53,343 nucleotides of DNA, taken from positions 1 through 53,343 of the forward strand of contig JAAYCI010000040.1 of the NCBI GenBank assembly GCA_012729855.1, written 5' to 3'. The position numbers and the translations under genes were made by a program. Shown piece after piece: positions 1 through 7,875 of this stretch; the first letter of the stretch is position 1, and the number at the start of each line of letters is the position of its first letter. The stretch is from Oscillospiraceae bacterium (GTDB lineage Bacteria > Bacillota > Clostridia > Oscillospirales > Ruminococcaceae). A model generated the notes under the pieces. The model made no database searches. It saw nothing but the letters and a program-made list of their open reading frames with translations, and was not told the DNA's origin.

Positions 1-106
1 GGGAGGGCCCGAAGGGCCGAGGCTGGCTTCGCGCAGCGAAACAGCCGAGCCCGGAGCCGGGAAAACGCTGAACGAAGTGAAGCGGAGGCCCGGTGCGACG
101 GGTAGA

Positions 107-134
107 CCGGGTTCGAGTCCCTGAAGGCGCACCA
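107..134 (+). other. tRNA-like 3' end (T-arm, acceptor strand, CCA)
   Basis: Bases 107-123 form a T-arm with a TTCGAGT loop, but one of the five stem pairs (C-T) is mismatched. They are followed by a 7-base acceptor 3' strand AAGGCGC and ACCA (131-134). No matching 5' strand GCGCCTT, D-arm or anticodon arm is visible in bases 1-106, which instead hold GC-rich hairpins such as CCCGGT (89-94) with ACCGGG (106-111). It may be the 3' end of an interrupted tRNA or a partial tRNA left by integration. The 5' part may lie outside the window. Low certainty. Confidence 0.35.
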
Positions 135-142
135 ACATAAAG

Positions 143-178
143 TCCCGGCATTCTTACGAGTGCCGGGCTTTTGCTTTT
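143..178 (+). terminator. Rho-independent terminator after the tRNA-like end
   Basis: Stem CCCGGCA (144-150) pairs with TGCCGGG (161-167) around a 10-base loop, followed by a T-rich tail CTTTTGCTTTT. It fits the end of a stable RNA transcript read on the plus strand. Confidence 0.75.
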
Positions 179-591
179 GCAGGTTTTCGCTCAGTCTATT
201 CAGTCTATATCGATAAACATCAAACAAAGTTACGCCTGTACAGCCGTGACTTTATTTGACGCTTACTCCATTTGTGCCATTAAGTAGGTTTTTTACCATA
301 GGTAATTGAACAGGCCTCCATATTTCATTTTTGCCAATTTTTGGAAAAGCATATAGAGAAGTAGCGAAGTGAGTATGATAAATATGTATCGGGCGGGATT
401 TTGCAGGGAGCCGCAAAATAAACCAGAAATCGGAGCCCACAAATATCTGCCCATAAGCGTATGTGAACCAAAAAAACACTATATCTTCTCATATGTAAGT
501 ACAGTGCACGCGGCTTTAGTCTAATTGGCGCAATACATGGGAAAGGAAAAAGAAGGAAAAAGATTGTGGGGATAGTTGAAACTACGTGTAG
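179..591. other. AT-rich stretch with no recognisable gene
   Basis: Open frames in this stretch have no plausible ribosome binding site and their translations lack any recognisable motif. It may be eroded DNA between the tRNA-like end and the methyltransferase relic. Confidence 0.5.
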
Positions 592-862
592 TGCATCTTG
601 CGGGAATTTCCCCAAGGAGAGGTCATTACCTATGGCGATATCGCCCCAAAATGGCGGCGCAGTTGGGGAAGCATGGTATGTCCGGCCAGGCGGTGGGCGG
701 GGCTGTGGGGCAAAACCCCATCTCCATCATCCTTCCCTGCCATCGGGTGGTGGGTGCAAACGGCGGCCTGACAGAGGTATTGAGAATAAAATCAAGCTGC
801 TGGAGTGGGAAGGTATGGAGACATCCCGCCTGTTTGTGCCGGCAAAAGGCGCAGAGCTTTGA
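592..862 (+). pseudogene. ogt: Frameshifted relic of methylated-DNA-protein-cysteine methyltransferase
   Basis: Three successive frames spell the C-terminal catalytic domain of an O6-alkylguanine-DNA alkyltransferase. Frame one (592 to about 648) gives EFPQGEVITYGDIA. Frame two (651-773) gives AVGGAVGQNPISIILPCHRV with the active-site Cys codon at 738-740, then GANGGLT. Frame three (773-862) gives RGIENKIKLLEWEG and ends at TGA. Between GGLT and GIENK about four to five residues of the family pattern (GYAGG-like) are missing. Upstream of 592 the frame meets stops, so no N-terminal part is seen. The intact protein would move an alkyl group from guanine to its own Cys. This copy cannot make one continuous protein, although the PCHRV motif itself is unbroken. 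Recognition of the family is firm; whether a functional copy exists elsewhere is unknown. Confidence 0.8.
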
Positions 863-1094
863 AATGTGGTACTATATAGGGCAGGTGGAATGGATTACAG
901 GGGAGAGGTTCAATTTTTCGGCAGGCAGCTGGTGGCATGATATTGCATGCGCCCATTGAAACCACAAGTTTCAACGGGCTTTCTTGCCGGTGTTCAATTC
1001 CTGCGCTTCATCGCGCTTCAAAATGTTCCAACCTCCATAGTTCAGCCCATAGACAGACTTGATTGACAAATAAACAACAAAGTACGACAAAATG
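863..1094. other. Intergenic stretch, no gene seen
   Basis: It contains a short perfect hairpin, TTGAAAC with GTTTCAA around CACAA, near 963-981. No coding signal was found. The promoter of the next gene begins at 1095. Confidence 0.4.
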
Positions 1095-1123
1095 TTGAAT
1101 TTATTTGTCTATAATGGTATAAT
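1095..1123 (+). promoter_or_regulatory. Sigma-A type promoter of the LuxR regulator gene
   Basis: A -35 box TTGAAT (1095-1100) and a -10 box TATAAT (1118-1123) are separated by 17 bases. It lies about 290 bases upstream of the next start codon, so the transcript has a long leader. Confidence 0.7.
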
Positions 1124-1410
1124 ATAAAAATAGTAGAAGCCGTAATAGGCCATTGGTTGGTTTGGATTATCTCGCGCAAGCTGCCAAGGCGTTCCAGCAC
1201 ATGCCTGGCAGAACAACCAAACCAGCTATGGCGGTATGGTGTTATGCTGCAACATTTCAAGCAAGTATAAGAAAAAGCGCACGCTTCGTCACCCAACATG
1301 TGCTATGCCTTTTGGCAGACAAATGCATTCTATATGGTATAAATGGACATTTCCATATTTAATCAGTGAATATCGGGCACGCGATATTTCAGTGGGGGGG
1401 AGGCCTGACC
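1124..1410 (+). promoter_or_regulatory. Long, apparently structured 5' leader
   Basis: The leader between promoter and regulator gene contains a strong hairpin, CTGCCAAGGC against GCCTGGCAG (about 1181-1211), nested inside a TGGTTTGG/CCAAACCA pairing. No known riboswitch class was recognised. A strong ribosome binding site, GGGGGAGG (1396-1403), ends it. Confidence 0.35.
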
Positions 1411-2520
1411 ATGCTAACGGCGAATTCAAACAGCCTCAGTACCAAGGCAATTGTGAACTTTACAGACGACTTGGAAAACACCGATAAGATCTCTGGGGAT
1501 ATTTTTTCTCAAGATCTTCTCTGCCTTTTGCAGTCCCATTTTGGGTTTGAATATGTGTCCATCACCATGTTGAACAACGGGCTTTTTTTTAATAGCTGTG
1601 CTCTTTTTGGCATAGATGATAGCACCAAGATGGGCATTTTACGCAATGATTACCGGACTTTCCACAAATATGACCGATTGTCGCAGTACCTGCACGAGCA
1701 CCAGGGTTTTTTGGAGCGTATGGGCCGGTATACCATTCGTGCTGCAGAAGCAACGGAAATCAGCAGCTTTCTTCAGACGGACTACAAGCAGTTTTTAAAC
1801 CGTTCCGGCTTTGGTGATATCATCATCATGGATTTCCAGATCAAGAACAAGACCTATCGCATCAATTTTTTCAAAGAGATGGAAGGCGGCGACTTTACAG
1901 AAAAAGACGTTGACTTTTTGAGCGATGTACAGCGCCTGATCAAGCTGAAGATCAAGAAAACAGAACAGAGAAAAACCGTGCATATCAACGACAAGATGAA
2001 GGGCGCGTTCCTGGATAGCCTGGGCACGGGATACCTGCTGTTTGACGCGCAGGGCAACCTGATGGAATATAACCAGCGTGCGATGATTTACACGGCATCC
2101 CTGTTCCCCAAAAGGAACCTGGCCGATATGTTTGCAGACATGACAGGCCTGATGACCGAAGCGGTACGGCAGGGCGAAACCGTGATGGTGCAGCAATATA
2201 AGGGCTATAAAATCCACATGTTGGCCACCTCCATTGTGGATGATAGCGGCAACGTGGATATGTACTATTTCTTTTTGCTCAGCAAACAAAACGAGCTGAT
2301 TGTTTCAGGCGACAAACCCTCTTTTTCAGAGCTTCTCTCCAAAAGGGAGCTGGAAATATTGGATGAATACTGCCAGGGTAAAGAACTGAAGGCGATTGCC
2401 AACGACCTCTTCATATCGGAAAGCACCGTACGCCAGCATATCAAAAATATCTACCAGAAATTAAAGATCAATAACCAGCGGGCGCTGGTGCGCCTCTACA
2501 TGCGCGATAAATTGGGCTGA
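1411..2520 (+). CDS. GAF-PAS-LuxR transcriptional regulator
   Basis: This 369-residue protein ends in a NarL/LuxR-type helix-turn-helix (about residues 308-369, with SKRELEILDEYCQGKELKAI and STVRQHIKNIYQKL). A GAF-like sensor occupies about residues 25-180 and a PAS-like segment about 195-290 (GYLLFDAQGNLMEYN). There is no receiver domain, so it should sense a ligand rather than a phosphate signal. ATG 1411 was chosen because GGGGGAGG lies 7-8 bases upstream; a GTG at 1366 would extend the frame but lacks a site. It is transcribed alone and ends in its own terminator. The metabolic operon starting at 2847 follows on the same strand and is the likely target. A paralogue of the same architecture lies at 43972-45114. 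Ligand unknown. Confidence 0.85.
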   Translation: MLTANSNSLSTKAIVNFTDDLENTDKISGDIFSQDLLCLLQSHFGFEYVSITMLNNGLFFNSCALFGIDDSTKMGILRNDYRTFHKYDRLSQYLHEHQGFLERMGRYTIRAAEATEISSFLQTDYKQFLNRSGFGDIIIMDFQIKNKTYRINFFKEMEGGDFTEKDVDFLSDVQRLIKLKIKKTEQRKTVHINDKMKGAFLDSLGTGYLLFDAQGNLMEYNQRAMIYTASLFPKRNLADMFADMTGLMTEAVRQGETVMVQQYKGYKIHMLATSIVDDSGNVDMYYFFLLSKQNELIVSGDKPSFSELLSKRELEILDEYCQGKELKAIANDLFISESTVRQHIKNIYQKLKINNQRALVRLYMRDKLG

Positions 2521-2582
2521 ACAGGCCTTGAACGACATCAAATTTTGGCCTGCGTTCTGCGGGCCTGGGTAAGGCCGAAGGA

Positions 2583-2624
2583 AAAACGGGCATTCTTGCT
2601 TTCGCAGAATGCCCGTTTTGTTTT
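2583..2624 (+). terminator. Strong terminator after the LuxR regulator
   Basis: A 15-bp stem AAAACGGGCATTCT/AGAATGCCCGTTTT with a 9-base loop is followed by GTTTTG. It separates the regulator from the downstream operon. Confidence 0.85.
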
Positions 2625-2682
2625 GTAACGCAAGATGTACGCTCGCCTCCGCCTTTAATTGTTATCTTCTTCACAACGGCCC

Positions 2683-2749
2683 TACCTAAAAATAGGTAAA
2701 AAAATCATATTAAGTGGGTATATAAAATTGGGCAATGTTTACTTAATAT
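2683..2749 (+). promoter_or_regulatory. Probable operator-promoter of the SDR/E1/E2 operon
   Basis: TACCTAAAAATAGGTA (2683-2698) is an inverted repeat with the 7-2-7 layout of NarL-family operators; the right half reads TACCTAT on the other strand. A TATAAA box lies at 2721-2726 with no good -35. If it is the -10, the operator centre falls near -42, the usual class II activator position. A second inverted repeat, ATATTAAGT (2707-2715) with ACTTAATAT (2741-2749), spans the same region. Binding by the adjacent LuxR protein is an inference. Confidence 0.45.
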
Positions 2750-2846
2750 TGGTATATGGGTCACCATGGGAAATATTATTTGAAGGGGGTAGAAAGAAAC
2801 ACCGGGCAGGACAATTTGAAAAAGAATGTAGAATGGAGGCGTGTTG

Positions 2847-3635
2847 ATGTTCACAATCGATTTAAAAGACCGCACTGCAATTGTAACGGGCGCGGGCCGT
2901 GGCCTTGGCTTTGAAGTGGCGAAATCGCTGGCCGACTGCGGGGCGAACATCGTCATCGGGGACATTATTGCGGCCAACGCCGAAGCTTCGGCCAAGGAAC
3001 TTGAAAAGATGCATGTCAAGGCATTCGGTTTCAAGTGCGATGTAACCGTGCAATCCGATATGGCAAACCTGTTTAAGGAAGCAAAAGCGAAAACCGGCCG
3101 TATTGATATTGTGGTAAATGCCGCCGGTATCACCGTCACCGAAAACATTGACACCATATCCGTTGACCAGATCAAATCCCTGATTGATATCAACGTGATG
3201 GGCACAGAGTACGGGTGCAAGCTGGCGCTGGATTATATGAAGGATCAGGGCTATGGCAAGGTGGTTAATTTCAGCTCCACAGCAGGCCGTATGGCCAACC
3301 GGGCGCTGCCGCACTACGCTATGACAAAGGCGGCCATCATTAACCTGACACAGTCCTACGCGGCGCACGCGGCGGCTTACGGCATCAACTACAACGCCGT
3401 TGCGCCCGGTATCATACGCACGGCCATGTGGGAGCAAATTCTGATTGCCCGTGCCGGCGACGACCTTGAAAAACGGGAAGAGCACTGGCTGGCGGCACTG
3501 AAAGCCAACATTCCCATGAACAAAGCCCAGGAAGCCATCGACATTGCCAACGCCGTGGTATTCCTTTGCTCTGACCAGGCACGATACATCACCGGCCAAA
3601 CATTAAACGTTTGCGGCGGCATGCGCATGAACTAG
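2847..3635 (+). CDS. Short-chain dehydrogenase/reductase
   Basis: This 262-residue classical SDR should be a soluble NAD(P)-dependent oxidoreductase acting on a hydroxyl/keto pair. The cofactor motif TGAGRGLG is at residues 14-21, NAAG at 91-94, and the catalytic Ser143/144, Tyr157 (YAMTK) and Lys161 are all present. ATG 2847 sits 7 bases after GGAGG (2835-2839); two in-frame upstream codons (GTG, TTG) are too close to that site. It is the first gene of the operon containing an MFS transporter, a second SDR and a TPP-dependent dehydrogenase. Its C-terminus (LNVCGGMRMN) nearly matches that of the second SDR (LNVCGAMRMN), so the two are probably duplicates with different substrates or stereochemistry. 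The substrate cannot be read from sequence; an alcohol, diol or acyloin fits the operon. Confidence 0.9.
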   Translation: MFTIDLKDRTAIVTGAGRGLGFEVAKSLADCGANIVIGDIIAANAEASAKELEKMHVKAFGFKCDVTVQSDMANLFKEAKAKTGRIDIVVNAAGITVTENIDTISVDQIKSLIDINVMGTEYGCKLALDYMKDQGYGKVVNFSSTAGRMANRALPHYAMTKAAIINLTQSYAAHAAAYGINYNAVAPGIIRTAMWEQILIARAGDDLEKREEHWLAALKANIPMNKAQEAIDIANAVVFLCSDQARYITGQTLNVCGGMRMN

Positions 3636-3738
3636 GGCGTGTCCCTAAAGTGCCAATGCGGTTATATGTTATTCGCGGTTTGGGTGTATGTGGCCAGGCC
3701 CAAACCAAATAAGGCGTTATAGGAAAGGGGTATATTAT

Positions 3739-5016
3739 ATGGATTCGACTACTGCCGTAAAATCAACAACCGCAAAAAAAGTAAAAGTATCCATCATTGC
3801 GTTGCTGACATCCTTTTTTGTCATGAGCCTCCCATCCTCCAGCCTGTCGTTCTTCCTGCCCACCATCCGCGACGAACTGGGCCTGACCGTGGTTGAGACC
3901 ACGGCTATGTCCGGCGCCACCACCATGGGCTGTATGATTGCCGTGTTTTTTGCAGGCGTGCTGATGGATAAAATCAACCTGCGTTACCTGATGTGTATCG
4001 CCAGCATTTTTGCCGGCATAGCCGTTTTTGGCCGGTCGGTTTTCACCTCTTATACGCCGCTGTATATTACGTTTGTTATGTTTGGCCTGGCGCTGTCCTT
4101 CACACAGGGCAACAACAAAGCCATGGGCCTGTGGTATGATAAAAAGCATCTGTTTATGATGAACTCGCTGCTGATTGGCATGGGGGCGCTGGCTTATATT
4201 GTGGGCCTGAACGCCTCCGGCCCCATTGCCGGCCTGTTGGGCGGCTGGAGAAACTTCTACCGTGTGCTGGGCGTGATGATGGTCGTCATCGGCGTCTGCT
4301 GGATTATCTTTGTGGAAACCCGCACCTCCCGCGACGCGCAGCTCAACCTGTCTGTTAAGGTAAGAGATGTGGAAAAAGACTCCATCTTCCAGAACCTGAA
4401 GTATGTGCTGAAGAGCCCCCGGGCGCTGTGCTGCTGCTTGTCCGAAGCGTGCTTCGGCGGCGTCATCCAGCTGCTGATTGCCCTGACGACCACCGCGCTG
4501 GTGACCTCTTGGGGCATTCCGGTGCAGGAGGCCGCGTTCTATTCCTCCACCGCCAATACCGGCTCGCTGTTCGGCTATATCATTCTGCCCCTGCTGATGG
4601 CCAAGTTCTGGAAGGGCGACCGCATCTGGCTGGTGGCCGGCAGCATGGTCATCTCCACCGCGCTGTGGATCATCGGCATCACCTCGGGCAACCCCACCAC
4701 GCTGATTGTCTGCTACGCCATTGGCGGATTCCTGAACGGTTTTGGCTATGTGGGCCCGCGTACGTTCATGATGGAACTGCCCGAAGTGGGCGGCCTGCGC
4801 GCCGGCACGGCGCTGGGCGTGTTCAACTTCATTTACCGCCTGGCCTGCATGCTGCTCATCTCCCTGTCCGGGTTTATGGTAATCGCAGTGGGCGACTGGA
4901 CCATGGCGCTGGGCCTGCTGTTCATCCTGGGGTTTGGCGGTGCACTGTTCCTGTTCATTTTGAAAGGGCTGAATGCACGCGAAGCCAAAAAAACTGGAGA
5001 AAGTTCAAAAATGTAG
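3739..5016 (+). CDS. MFS transporter
   Basis: This 425-residue major facilitator has about 12 hydrophobic helices. The loop after helix 2 reads GVLMDKINLRYLM, a form of the MFS G-x-x-x-D-(R/K) signature. A second signature, GPRTFMMELPEVGGLRAGTA, lies in the C-terminal half. ATG 3739 follows AGGAAAGGGG (3721-3730). It sits between two SDR genes in the same direction, so it probably imports the substrate of this operon, or exports a product. It shares the RAGTA-G segment with the MFS proteins at 17606 and 20165, which suggests a local paralogous family, possibly of oxalate/formate antiporter type. Transport direction and substrate are unknown. Confidence 0.9.
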   Translation: MDSTTAVKSTTAKKVKVSIIALLTSFFVMSLPSSSLSFFLPTIRDELGLTVVETTAMSGATTMGCMIAVFFAGVLMDKINLRYLMCIASIFAGIAVFGRSVFTSYTPLYITFVMFGLALSFTQGNNKAMGLWYDKKHLFMMNSLLIGMGALAYIVGLNASGPIAGLLGGWRNFYRVLGVMMVVIGVCWIIFVETRTSRDAQLNLSVKVRDVEKDSIFQNLKYVLKSPRALCCCLSEACFGGVIQLLIALTTTALVTSWGIPVQEAAFYSSTANTGSLFGYIILPLLMAKFWKGDRIWLVAGSMVISTALWIIGITSGNPTTLIVCYAIGGFLNGFGYVGPRTFMMELPEVGGLRAGTALGVFNFIYRLACMLLISLSGFMVIAVGDWTMALGLLFILGFGGALFLFILKGLNAREAKKTGESSKM

Positions 5017-5027
5017 GTAAAAATGGC

Positions 5028-5051
5028 GAGGGTGCTGTTTACAGCACCCTC
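5028..5051 (+). other. Intercistronic hairpin without T-tract
   Basis: A 10-bp perfect stem, GAGGGTGCTG (5028-5037) with CAGCACCCTC (5042-5051), has a 4-base loop. No T-run follows, so it is more likely an RNA-stability or processing element between the MFS and SDR genes than a full terminator. Confidence 0.5.
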
Positions 5052-5098
5052 CCAAAATGGCATAATGTAAGGTACAAACTGGGAAAGGAGCTTCCAGC

Positions 5099-5884
5099 AT
5101 GGTAGGAATTGATTTTACAGGAAAAATTGCCCTGGTTACCGGCGGCGGGGGCGGTATACCGGGCGGCGTGGCCAGGCGCTATGCCGACGCCGGCGCAAAA
5201 GTATACCTGACGGATGTGAGCCCGGAAAAGCTTGAAGCCGCGGCCGCCAAGATGCGCGCGGACGGGCTGGAGGTCATTACGGAAAAGATGGACGTGACCG
5301 ACGAAGCCGAAGTGATAGGTGTGATTGACGGGATTGTGCAAAAAGAGGGTAGGCTGGATATCCTTTTGAACGGCGCGGGCATTCTGTACGCAAAACCCTA
5401 TATGGAGACCACCCGCGAGGAGTTTGAGCGCACACTGGATATCAACCTGGTGGGCATGCACACCTGCACACAGGCGGCGCTCAAGCACATGATTCCCCGC
5501 CGGTACGGGAAAATTGTCAATATCTGCTCCGCTTCAACACGCATGGGCTCTCCCATCATTGCGCACTATTCTTCCTCCAAGTTCGGTACCATGGGCCTCA
5601 CGCAGTCTGTGGCGCTGGCCGTGGCGGAGCACAGCATCAATGTGAACGGCATTTGCCCGGGGCTGGTGCGCACCGACATTTTCGATATTCTATATGCGGA
5701 CCGCGCCAAAAAGGCGGGCAAAACCATGGATGAATATGCGGAAGTGGTGGCACAGGGCATTCCCATGAAGCGTTTGCAAAGCGCCGAGGATATCGGCAAC
5801 GCAGCACTGTTTTTGGCATCCGACCTTGCGTTCAACATCTCGGGCCAGTGCCTGAATGTTTGTGGCGCAATGCGGATGAATTAA
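5099..5884 (+). CDS. Short-chain dehydrogenase/reductase with altered cofactor motif
   Basis: This 261-residue SDR keeps the same motif spacing as the SDR at 2847: cofactor loop at 14-21, NGAG at 91-94, Ser144, Tyr157 (YSSSK) and Lys161. The cofactor loop reads TGGGGGIP, so the last Gly of the TGxxxGxG pattern is replaced by Pro21, followed by GG. This may shift the loop rather than abolish binding. ATG 5099 follows AAAGGAG with 8 bases between. It lies 83 bases after the MFS gene and 27 before the E1 alpha gene, so it belongs to the same transcription unit. It probably oxidises or reduces an intermediate feeding the E1 enzyme. Substrate not determinable from sequence. Confidence 0.9.
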   Translation: MVGIDFTGKIALVTGGGGGIPGGVARRYADAGAKVYLTDVSPEKLEAAAAKMRADGLEVITEKMDVTDEAEVIGVIDGIVQKEGRLDILLNGAGILYAKPYMETTREEFERTLDINLVGMHTCTQAALKHMIPRRYGKIVNICSASTRMGSPIIAHYSSSKFGTMGLTQSVALAVAEHSINVNGICPGLVRTDIFDILYADRAKKAGKTMDEYAEVVAQGIPMKRLQSAEDIGNAALFLASDLAFNISGQCLNVCGAMRMN

Positions 5885-5911
5885 GGCAATAAAGAAGGAG
5901 GACAAACCGGT

Positions 5912-6898
5912 ATGGAAATGAACAAAGACACAATGCTGGACTTGTACCGGCAGATGTGGCGGATGCGCAGCTTTGAGGAGCTGGCAGCCACAGAATTCAA
6001 GGCCGGGAAACTGCAGGGGTTCGTGCATGTCGGCGTAGGCGAGGAAGCGTCTACGGTTGGCGTTATCTGCCAGGCAAGGCTTACAGACTATACCACCGCC
6101 ACCCACCGCGGCCACGGCGTTGTGCTGTTGAAAGGGGCGGAAGCAAAGCTTATGTACGCCGAGCTGGGCGGCCGTGCCACCGGCTTGTGCAAGGGCCGCG
6201 GCGGCTCCATGCACATGGCAGACCTGGAAAAGGGTATTCTGGGCACCAACGGTATTCTGGGCGCCGGCGCCCCCATCGCCATGGGCGTTGCGCTGGGCAT
6301 CAAGTATAAGAAATTGGACGACGTGGTGTTCTGCTACTTCGGCGACGGCCAGTCGAACGAAGGCGGCATCCACGAAGCCATGAACATGGCGGGCGCATTG
6401 AAGCTGCCCATCATCTTTGTGTGCACCAACAACCAGTATGGCATGTGGACCCCGCTGACCAAGGCCTCCGCCAACGTGGACTTGGCCAAGCGCGCAGAGG
6501 GCTACGGTATTCCGGGCGCCGCGGTGGACGGCAACGACGTGCTGGCCGTTTGGGAGTCGGCCGGCGTGGCCATTGACCGTGCCCGCAAGGGCGAAGGCCC
6601 CAGCTTCCTGGAGCTGAAAACCTACCGCTATTACCCGCACTCCGTTGGCCTGCCCGACCCTTGGCGGCCGAAGGAAGAGATAGAAGAATGGCGCACCACC
6701 CGCGACCCCATTGACCGTTTTGGGAAGGTGCTGATGGCGCAAGATGTAAAGCAGGAGACGCTTGAAGCCATAGAAAAAGAAACGGTAGACGAGATGCAGG
6801 AAGCGTTTAACTGGGCAATGCAGCAGCCATTCCCCGATGTGACGCAGGCCTATCAGGATGTCTACACGAATCTGGCAGTGGAGGGAAGAACGGTATGA
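5912..6898 (+). CDS. acoA: TPP-dependent dehydrogenase E1 alpha (acetoin/pyruvate type)
   Basis: This 328-residue protein matches the E1 alpha subunit of acetoin and 2-oxo acid dehydrogenases. The thiamine diphosphate motif starts at GDG (144-146) in YFGDGQSNEGGIHEA and ends at NN (173-174), about 27 residues later, as in the family. HRGHG (66-70) and GRGGSMH near residue 96 are also family features. It forms a heterotetramer with the beta subunit encoded next, with which its gene overlaps by four bases (ATGA). AAGGAGG lies 10 bases upstream of ATG 5912. The length (about 330) and the flanking SDR and GldA-like genes favour an acetoin or other alpha-hydroxyketone substrate over pyruvate, but this is an inference; no symbol-level identity can be proven here. 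Confidence 0.9.
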   Translation: MEMNKDTMLDLYRQMWRMRSFEELAATEFKAGKLQGFVHVGVGEEASTVGVICQARLTDYTTATHRGHGVVLLKGAEAKLMYAELGGRATGLCKGRGGSMHMADLEKGILGTNGILGAGAPIAMGVALGIKYKKLDDVVFCYFGDGQSNEGGIHEAMNMAGALKLPIIFVCTNNQYGMWTPLTKASANVDLAKRAEGYGIPGAAVDGNDVLAVWESAGVAIDRARKGEGPSFLELKTYRYYPHSVGLPDPWRPKEEIEEWRTTRDPIDRFGKVLMAQDVKQETLEAIEKETVDEMQEAFNWAMQQPFPDVTQAYQDVYTNLAVEGRTV

Positions 6899-7866
6899 GA
6901 AACATGAATATGACGTTTGCACTGCGCGACACACTGCGCCAGGAAATGAAACGTGATGAACGGGTGTTCCTGGTGGGCGAAGACCTGCGCCAGGGCACAT
7001 TCCGTGTTACGGTAGACCTGCATAAAGAGTTTGGCGAAGAGCGCGTGATCGACACCCCGATTTCGGAAAAAGCGGTTATGGGCGCGGCCATTGGGGCGGC
7101 AACCGTTGGCCTTATCCCTGTGCCGGAAATTATGTTTGCAGACTTTTTCACTTGCTGCTTTGACGAAATTATGAACCAGATGGCCAAAATGCGGTATATG
7201 TTTGGCGGCCAGTGCAGCCTGCCCATCACCCTGCGCATGCCCTGCGGCATCTCCCGCCAGGCGGCGGCCCAGCACTCGCAAAGCATCGAGGCTTTCCTGA
7301 CACACATTCCCGGCTTGAAGGTGGTCTACTCCGGCACGGCGAAATATACCCCGGGTCTGCTTGTGTCGGCCATCCGCGACCCCGACCCTGTCATCTTCCT
7401 GGAGCACAAAAAGCTGTACCGTGATTCCGCCGATATTGGCGATGAAGACCAGATAGAGCCGGTACCGTTTGGCAAAGCCTGTGTCCGCCGCGAGGGCAAG
7501 GACATCACACTGGTGGCCACCGGCGCCTATGTGAACGACTGTGTGAAGATTGCCGATGCGATGGCCGAACAGGGGCTGGACATTGAAGTGATCGACCCGC
7601 TGACGCTGTTCCCGCTGGACACCGACACCATCTACAAATCGGTGGAGAAAACCGGCAAGCTGCTGGTGGTCACCGAAGAAAACCTGCGGGGCGCCTGGTC
7701 GGGCGAGCTGGTATCCATTGTGGCGCAGGATCGTTTCAGCGCGCTGAAAAAAGCCCCCATCCGTGTGGGCGCTCTGGACACGCCCATCGCCTTCAGCCCG
7801 CCGCTGGAAGAGTACATCGTCCCGCGTGAAAAGGATATCGTGCAGGCCATCATGGCACTGAAATGA
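6895..7866 (+). CDS. acoB: TPP-dependent dehydrogenase E1 beta (acetoin/pyruvate type)
   Basis: This 323-residue protein is the beta subunit of the same E1. Family landmarks include LVGEDL (about 26-31), the DTPISE segment, PEIMFADF and LRMPCG. The C-terminal transketolase domain has VIDPLTLFPLD and the run ending GALDTPIAFSPPLEEY. Its ATG overlaps the stop of the alpha gene, so translation is probably coupled. E1 alpha/beta would decarboxylate or cleave the substrate on TPP and pass an acyl group to the lipoyl carrier encoded at 8592. Good overall match to acetoin and pyruvate dehydrogenase beta chains; the substrate is not settled by sequence alone. Confidence 0.9.
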   Translation: MRNMNMTFALRDTLRQEMKRDERVFLVGEDLRQGTFRVTVDLHKEFGEERVIDTPISEKAVMGAAIGAATVGLIPVPEIMFADFFTCCFDEIMNQMAKMRYMFGGQCSLPITLRMPCGISRQAAAQHSQSIEAFLTHIPGLKVVYSGTAKYTPGLLVSAIRDPDPVIFLEHKKLYRDSADIGDEDQIEPVPFGKACVRREGKDITLVATGAYVNDCVKIADAMAEQGLDIEVIDPLTLFPLDTDTIYKSVEKTGKLLVVTEENLRGAWSGELVSIVAQDRFSALKKAPIRVGALDTPIAFSPPLEEYIVPREKDIVQAIMALK

Positions 7867-7875
7867 GGTGAGCGC

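Noticed and set aside
252-479. A 75-codon minus-strand frame in the AT-rich stretch, considered as an integrase tail
   Set aside because: No integrase catalytic motif, no ribosome binding site, and aromatic-rich low-complexity composition.
3635-3648. A 14-base match GGGCGTGTCCCTAA here and at 32354-32367, each near a stop codon
   Set aside because: A 14-base identity is expected several times by chance in 53 kb on two strands, and the flanks do not match.
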